A stretch of 64,000 nucleotides of DNA from Heligmosomoides polygyrus polygyrus (lineage: Eukaryota > Nematoda > Chromadorea > Rhabditida > Heligmosomidae). A program made the position numbers and the translations under genes. Positions 58,201 to 64,000 of this stretch are shown in pieces (position 1 is the stretch's first letter; the number at the start of each line of letters is the position of its first letter). Location: assembly GCA_947396885.1 (NCBI GenBank), contig OX377206.1, positions 49,831,631-49,895,630 on the forward strand, in the 5' to 3' direction. The notes under the pieces were generated by a model. The model searched no databases and had not been told where the DNA came from. It was given only the letters and a program-made list of their open reading frames with translations.

Positions 58201-61200
58201 GGCATCTCTTCTGAACAGGACGCCCTTTGCGCGACATCTGTGACATGACCTCCAGACCAGGACATCTGTTGAGCGGTGTCGGTAACACGTATTCTGAACC
58301 CGGACGCGTATTCATCGAAATTGGTGACACCTATTCTTAACCCGGGCGGCAGTTGAACGACGACGTTGACATCTCTTCTTAAACCGGACCTCTGTTGAGC
58401 TTCATCCGTGGCATCTCTTCTGAACATGGACGCCCTTTGCGCGACATCTGTGACATGACCTCCAGACCAGGACATCTGTTGAGCGGTGTCGGTAACACGT
58501 ATTCTGAACCCGGACGCGTATTCATCGAAATTGGTGACACCTATTCTTAACCCGGGCGGCAGTTGAATGACGAGGTTGCCATGTCTTCTTAAACCGGACC
58601 TCTGTTGAGCTTTATCCGTGGCATCTCTTCTGAATATGGACGCCCTTTGCGCGACATCTGTGACATGACCTCCAGAGCAGGACATCTGTTGAGCGGTGTC
58701 GGCAACACGTATTCTGAACCCGGACGCGTATTCATCGAAATTGGTGACACCTATTCTTAACCCGGGCGGCAGTTGAACGACGACGTTGACATCTCTTCTT
58801 AAACCGGACCTCTTTTGAACCTCATCCGCGGCATCTCTTCTGAACACGAACGCTCTTTGCGCGACATCTGTGGCCTGTTCTCGGAGCCCGGATGGCTGTT
58901 GAACGAAATTGGTGACACCTCTTCTAAACCCGGGCGGCAGTTGAACGACGACGTTGACATCTCTTCTTAAACCGGACCTCTGTTGAGCTTCATCCGTGGC
59001 ATCTCTTCTGAACATGGACGCCCTTTGCGCGACATCTGTGACATGACCTCCAGACCAGGACATCTGTTGAGCGGTGTCGGTAACACGTATTCTGAACCCG
59101 GACGCGTATTCATCGAAATTGGTGACACCTATTCTTAACCCGGGCGGCAGTTGAATGACGAGGTTGCCATGTCTTCTTAAACCGGACCTCTGTTGAGCTT
59201 TATCCGTGGCATCTCTTCTGAATATGGACGCCCTTTGCGCGACATCTGTGACATGACCTCCAGAGCAGGACATCTGTTGAGCGGTGTCGGCAACACGTAT
59301 TCTGAACCCGGACGCGTATTCATCGAAATTGGTGACACCTATTCTTAACCCGGGCGGCAGTTGAACGACGACGTTGACATCTCTTCTTAAACCGGACCTC
59401 TTTTGAACCTCATCCGCGGCATCTCTTCTGAACACGAACGCTCTTTGCGCGACATCTGTGGCCTGTTCTCGGAGCCCGGATGGCTGTTGAACGAAATTGG
59501 TGACACCTCTTCTAAACCCGGGCGGCAGTTGAACGACGACGTTGACATGTCTTCTTAAACTGGACCTCTGTTCAGCTTCATCCGTGGCATCTCTTCTGAA
59601 CAGGACGCCCTTTGCGCGACATCTGTGACATGACCTCCAGACCAGGACATCTGTTGAGCGGTGTCGGTAACACGTATTCTGAACCCGGACGCGTATTCAT
59701 CGAAATTGGTGACACCTATTCTTAACCCGGGCGGCAGTTGAACGACGACGTTGACATCTCTTCTTAAACCGGACCTCTGTTGAGCTTCATCCGTGGCATC
59801 TCTTCTGAACATGGACGCCCTTTGCGCGACATCTGTGACATGACCTCCAGACCAGGACATCTGTTGAGCGGTGTCGGTAACACGTATTCTGAACCCGGAC
59901 GCGTATTCATCGAAATTGGTGACACCTATTCTTAACCCGGGCGGCAGTTGAATGACGAGGTTGCCATGTCTTCTTAAACCGGACCTCTGTTGAGCTTTAT
60001 CCGTGGCATCTCTTCTGAATATGGACGCCCTTTGCGCGACATCTGTGACATGACCTCCAGAGCAGGACATCTGTTGAGCGGTGTCGGCAACACGTATTCT
60101 GAACCCGAACGCGTATTCATCGAAATTGGTGACACCTATTCTTAACCCGGGCGGCAGTTGAACGACGACGTTGACATCTCTTCTTAAACCGGACCTCTGT
60201 TGAGCCTCATCCGTGGCATCTCTTCTAAACACGGACGCCCTTTGCGCGACATCTGTGGCCTGTTCTCGGAGCCGGGATGCCTGTTGAACGAAATTGGTGA
60301 CACCTCTTCTGAACCGGGCGGCAGTTGCACGATGACGTTGACATGTCTTCTTAAACCGGACCTCTGTTGAACCTCATACGCGGCATCTCTTCTGAACACG
60401 AACGCCCTTTGCGCGACATCTGTGACATGACCTCCAGACCAGGACATCTGTTGAGCGGTGTCGGTAACACGTATTCTGAACCCGGACGCGTATTCATCGA
60501 AATTGGTGACACCTATTCTTAACCCGGGCGGCAGTTGAATGACGACGTTGACATGTCTTCTTAAACCGGACCTCTGTTGAACCTCATCCGCGGCATCTCT
60601 TCTGAACACGAACGCTCTCTGCGCGACATCTGTGGCCTGTTCTCGGAGCCCGGATGGCTGTTGAACGAAATTGGTGACACCTCTTCTAAACCCGGGCGGC
60701 AGTTGAACGACGACGTTGACATGTCTTCTTAAACTGGACCTCTGTTGAACCTCATCCGTGGCATCTCTTCTGAACAGGACGCCCTTTGCGCGACATCTGT
60801 GACATGACCTCCAGACCAGGACATCTGTTGAGCGGTGTCGGTAACACGTATTCTGAACCCGGACGCGTATTCATCGAAATTGGTGACACCTATTCTTAAC
60901 CCTGGCGGCAGTTGAATGACGACGTTGACATGTCTTCTTAAACCGGACCTCTGTTGAACCTCATCCGCGGCATCTCTTCTGAACACGAACGCTCTTTGCG
61001 CGACATCTGTGGCCTGTTCTCGGAGCCCGGATGGCTGTTGAACGAAATTGGTGACACCTCTTCTAAACCCGGGCGGCAGTTGAACGACGACGTTGACATG
61101 TCTTCTTAAACTGGACCTCTGTTCAGCTTCATCCGTGGCATCTCTTCTGAACAGGACGCCCTTTGCGCGACATCTGTGACATGACCTCCAGACCAGGACA

Positions 61201-64000
61201 TCTGTTGAGCGGTGTCGGTAACACGTATTCTGAACCCGGACGCGTATTCATCGAAATTGGTGACACCTATTCTTAACCCGGGCGGCAGTTGAACGACGAC
61301 GTTGACATCTCTTCTTAAACCGGACCTCTGTTGAGCTTCATCCGTGGCATCTCTTCTGAACATGGACGCCCTTTGCGCGACATCTGTGACATGACCTCCA
61401 GACCAGGACATCTGTTGAGCGGTGTCGGTAACACGTATTCTGAACCCGGACGCGTATTCATCGAAATTGGTGACACCTATTCTTAACCCGGGCGGCAGTT
61501 GAATGACGAGGTTGCCATGTCTTCTTAAACCGGACCTCTGTTGAGCTTTATCCGTGGCATCTCTTCTGAATATGGACGCCCTTTGCGCGACATCTGTGAC
61601 ATGACCTCCAGAGCAGGACATCTGTTGAGCGGTGTCGGCAACACGTATTCTGAACCCGGACGCGTATTCATCGAAATTGGTGACACCTATTCTTAACCCG
61701 GGCGGCAGTTGAACGACGACGTTGACATCTCTTCTTAAACCGGACCTCTGTTGAACCTCATCCGCGGCATCTCTTCTGAACACGAACGCTCTTTGCGCGA
61801 CATCTGTGGCCTGTTCTCGGAGCCCGGATGGCTGTTGAACGAAATTGGTGACACCTCTTCTAAACCCGGGCGGCAGTTGAACGACGACGTTGACATGTCT
61901 TCTTAAACTGGACCTCTGTTCAGCTTCATCCGTGGCATCTCTTCTGAACAGGACGCCCTTTGCGCGACATCTGTGACATGACCTCCAGACCAGGACATCT
62001 GTTGAGCGGTGTCGGTAACACGTATTCTGAACCCGGACGCGTATTCATCGAAATTGGTGACACCTATTCTTAACCCGGGCGGCAGTTGAACGACGACGTT
62101 GACATCTCTTCTTAAACCGGACCTCTGTTGAGCTTCATCCGTGGCATCTCTTCTGAACATGGACGCCCTTTGCGCGACATCTGTGACATGACCTCCAGAC
62201 CAGGACATCTGTTGAGCGGTGTCGGTAACACGTATTCTGAACCCGGACGCGTATACATCGAAATTGGTGACACCTATTCTTAACCCGGGCGGCAGTTGAA
62301 TGACGAGGTTGCCATGTCTTCTTAAACCGGACCTCTGTTGAGCTTTATCCGTGGCATCTCTTCTGAATATGGACGCCCTTTGCGCGACATCTGTGACATG
62401 ACCTCCAGAGCAGGACATCTGTTGAGCGGTGTCGGCAACACGTATTCTGAACCCGGACGCGTATTCATCGAAATTGGTGACACCTATTCTTAACCCGGGC
62501 GGCAGTTGAATGACGACGTTGACATGTCTTCTTAAACCGGACCTCTGTTGAACCTCATCCGCGGCATCTCTTCTGAACACGAACGCTCTCTGCGCGACAT
62601 CTGTGGCCTGTTCTCGGAGCCGGGATGCCTGTTGAACGAAATTGGTGACACCTCTTCTAAAGCCGGGCGGCAGTTGAACGACGACGTTGACATGTCTTCT
62701 TAAACTGGACCTCTGTTCAGCTTCATCCGTGGCATCTCTTCTGAACAGGACGCCCTTTGCGCGACATCTGTGACATGACCTCCAGACCAGGACATCTGTT
62801 GAGCGGTGTCGGTAACACGTATTCTGAACCCGGACGCGTATTCATCGAAATTGGTGACACCTATTCTTAACCCTGGCGGCAGTTGAATGACGACGTTGAC
62901 ATGTCTTCTTAAACCGGACCTCTGTTGAACCTCATCCGCGGCATCTCTTCTGAACACGAACGCTCTTTGCGCGACATCTGTGGCCTGTTCTCGGAGCCCG
63001 GATGGCTGTTGAACGAAATTGGTGACACCTCTTCTAAACCCGGGCGGCAGTTGAACGACGACGTTGACATGTCTTCTTAAACTGGACCTCTGTTCAGCTT
63101 CATCCGTGGCATCTCTTCTGAACAGGACGCCCTTTGCGCGACATCTGTGACATGACCTCCAGACCAGGACATCTGTTGAGCGGTGTCGGTAACACGTATT
63201 CTGAACCCGGACGCGTATTCATCGAAATTGGTGACACCTATTCTTAACCCGGGCGGCAGTTGAACGACGACGTTGACATCTCTTCTTAAACCGGACCTCT
63301 GTTGAGCTTCATCCGTGGCATCTCTTCTGAACATGGACGCCCTTTGCGCGACATCTGTGACATGACCTCCAGACCAGGACATCTGTTGAGCGGTGTCGGT
63401 AACACGTATTCTGAACCCGGACGCGTATTCATCGAAATTGGTGACACCTATTCTTAACCCGGGCGGCAGTTGAATGACGAGGTTGCCATGTCTTCTTAAA
63501 CCGGACCTCTGTTGAGCTTTATCCGTGGCATCTCTTCTGAATATGGACGCCCTTTGCGCGACATCTGTGACATGACCTCCAGAGCAGGACATCTGTTGAG
63601 CGGTGTCGGCAACACGTATTCTGAACCCGGACGCGTATTCATCGAAATTGGTGACACCTATTCTTAACCCGGGCGGCAGTTGAACGACGACGTTGACATC
63701 TCTTCTTAAACCGGACCTCTGTTGAACCTCATCCGCGGCATCTCTTCTGAACACGAACGCTCTTTGCGCGACATCTGTGGCCTGTTCTCGGAGCCCGGAT
63801 GGCTGTTGAACGAAATTGGTGACACCTCTTCTAAACCCGGGCGGCAGTTGAACGACGACGTTGACATGTCTTCTTAAACTGGACCTCTGTTCAGCTTCAT
63901 CCGTGGCATCTCTTCTGAACAGGACGCCCTTTGCGCGACATCTGTGACATGACCTCCAGACCAGGACATCTGTTGAGCGGTGTCGGTAACACGTATTCTG
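55279..64000 (-). repeat. Array domain with 797- and 377-bp higher-order repeats
   Basis: Markers at 55990, 56787, 57373, 58170, 59555, 60729, 61106, 61903, 62700, 63077 and 63874 give spacings of 797, 586, 797, 1385, 1174, 377, 797, 797, 377 and 797 bp. The 797-bp repeat (for instance 61115-61911) is 19 units, three 5-unit modules and one 4-unit module. The 377-bp form is one 5-unit plus one 4-unit module. Private variants such as tgacgaggttgccatgtc mark the 797-bp form. The array continues past the window end. Confidence 0.9.

Larger units (their letters stand above)
28546..64000 (-). repeat. Giant 42-bp satellite with nested higher-order repeats, runs off right edge
   Basis: At least 35.4 kb, about 840 units, all in one orientation. 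Six main unit types can be told apart, shown here in the repeat from 61115: B (61324-61365), C (61366-61407), D (61408-61449), E (61450-61491), A (61282-61323) and F (61828-61869). Nearly every unit ends in ccgg, atgg or cagg. Units are ordered B-C-D-E-A (210 bp) or B-C'-F-A (168 bp). Modules are combined into larger repeats: 9 units (377 bp), 19 units (797 bp), 22 units (922 bp) and 1340 bp. The minus strand is open over long stretches in 14-codon units. It is labelled minus because that is the open strand. Confidence 0.95.

Noticed and set aside
28546..64000. Many minus-strand frames of 77-421 codons within the satellite as separate genes
   Set aside because: They are made only of the 42-bp unit, start at the same internal ATG, end at the recurrent one-base deletions and have no unique sequence. 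Only the longest is listed, as an observation.
28546..64000. CRISPR array
   Set aside because: The repeats are contiguous head to tail with no unique spacers, there are no cas genes, and all other content is eukaryotic.
28546..64000. CENP-B-box-like motif around ttctgaacccggg
   Set aside because: Only a loose partial match was seen, and nematodes of this type are thought to be holocentric without such boxes.

Overview
The window looks like nuclear DNA from a nematode, most likely a strongylid or hookworm-type worm. The reasons are a Cer-type Ty3/gypsy element, a BEL/Pao element, two RTE-like LINEs, a mariner remnant, introns of about 100 bp with TTTCAG-type acceptors, and two hairpins with the shape of nematode histone 3' ends. 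A 200-N gap shows it is a draft scaffold. No prokaryotic gene, tRNA, rRNA or CRISPR array was found. The species call is inference.

Layout. 1-5303: a decayed gypsy-type gag-pol on the minus strand, cut by the left edge, with one frame kept through gag, protease, RT and RNase H apart from four stop codons. About 5230-7078: a palindrome of about 1.85 kb made of two head-to-head copies of that element's 5' end, each arm carrying degenerate tandem repeats of about 145-177 bp. 7666-10560: a decayed BEL/Pao element (minus). 11500-12570: an RTE-1-like RT fragment (minus). 13160-16348: a complete 3189-bp LINE (minus) with an 18-bp target-site duplication and one nonsense codon. 16367-17504: nothing recognised. 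17505-17704: the N gap.

From 17.7 kb the window is dominated by one minisatellite family with a unit of about 42 bp. It occurs at 17705-18628, 21473-21768, 22083-22218 and 27779-28545, and as a huge array from about 28546 to the right edge (at least 35.4 kb, roughly 840 units). In the large array the 42-mers are grouped into 4-unit (168 bp) and 5-unit (210 bp) modules. These modules form higher-order repeats of 377, 797, 922 and 1340 bp. The neighbouring 27.8-28.5 kb array runs in the opposite orientation.

Between the arrays lie two convergent histone-type stem-loops without recognisable histone genes (19.29 and 19.96 kb), a CR1/jockey-like RT remnant (20.17-20.66 kb), a satellite of alternating 109/112-bp units (20.68-21.43 kb), and (TA)n tracts. 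At 24.46-24.85 kb there are two well-formed 3'-terminal exons of what looks like an ordinary host gene (minus), with a decayed mariner upstream. This is the only convincing host coding sequence seen.

The gene content does not form a pathway. The window is a repeat-rich block in which old retroelements flank and interrupt an expanding, hierarchically organised satellite. The most notable features are the three-level satellite with its relatives in both orientations, the hairpin leader shared by two of the arrays, and the almost intact LINE.
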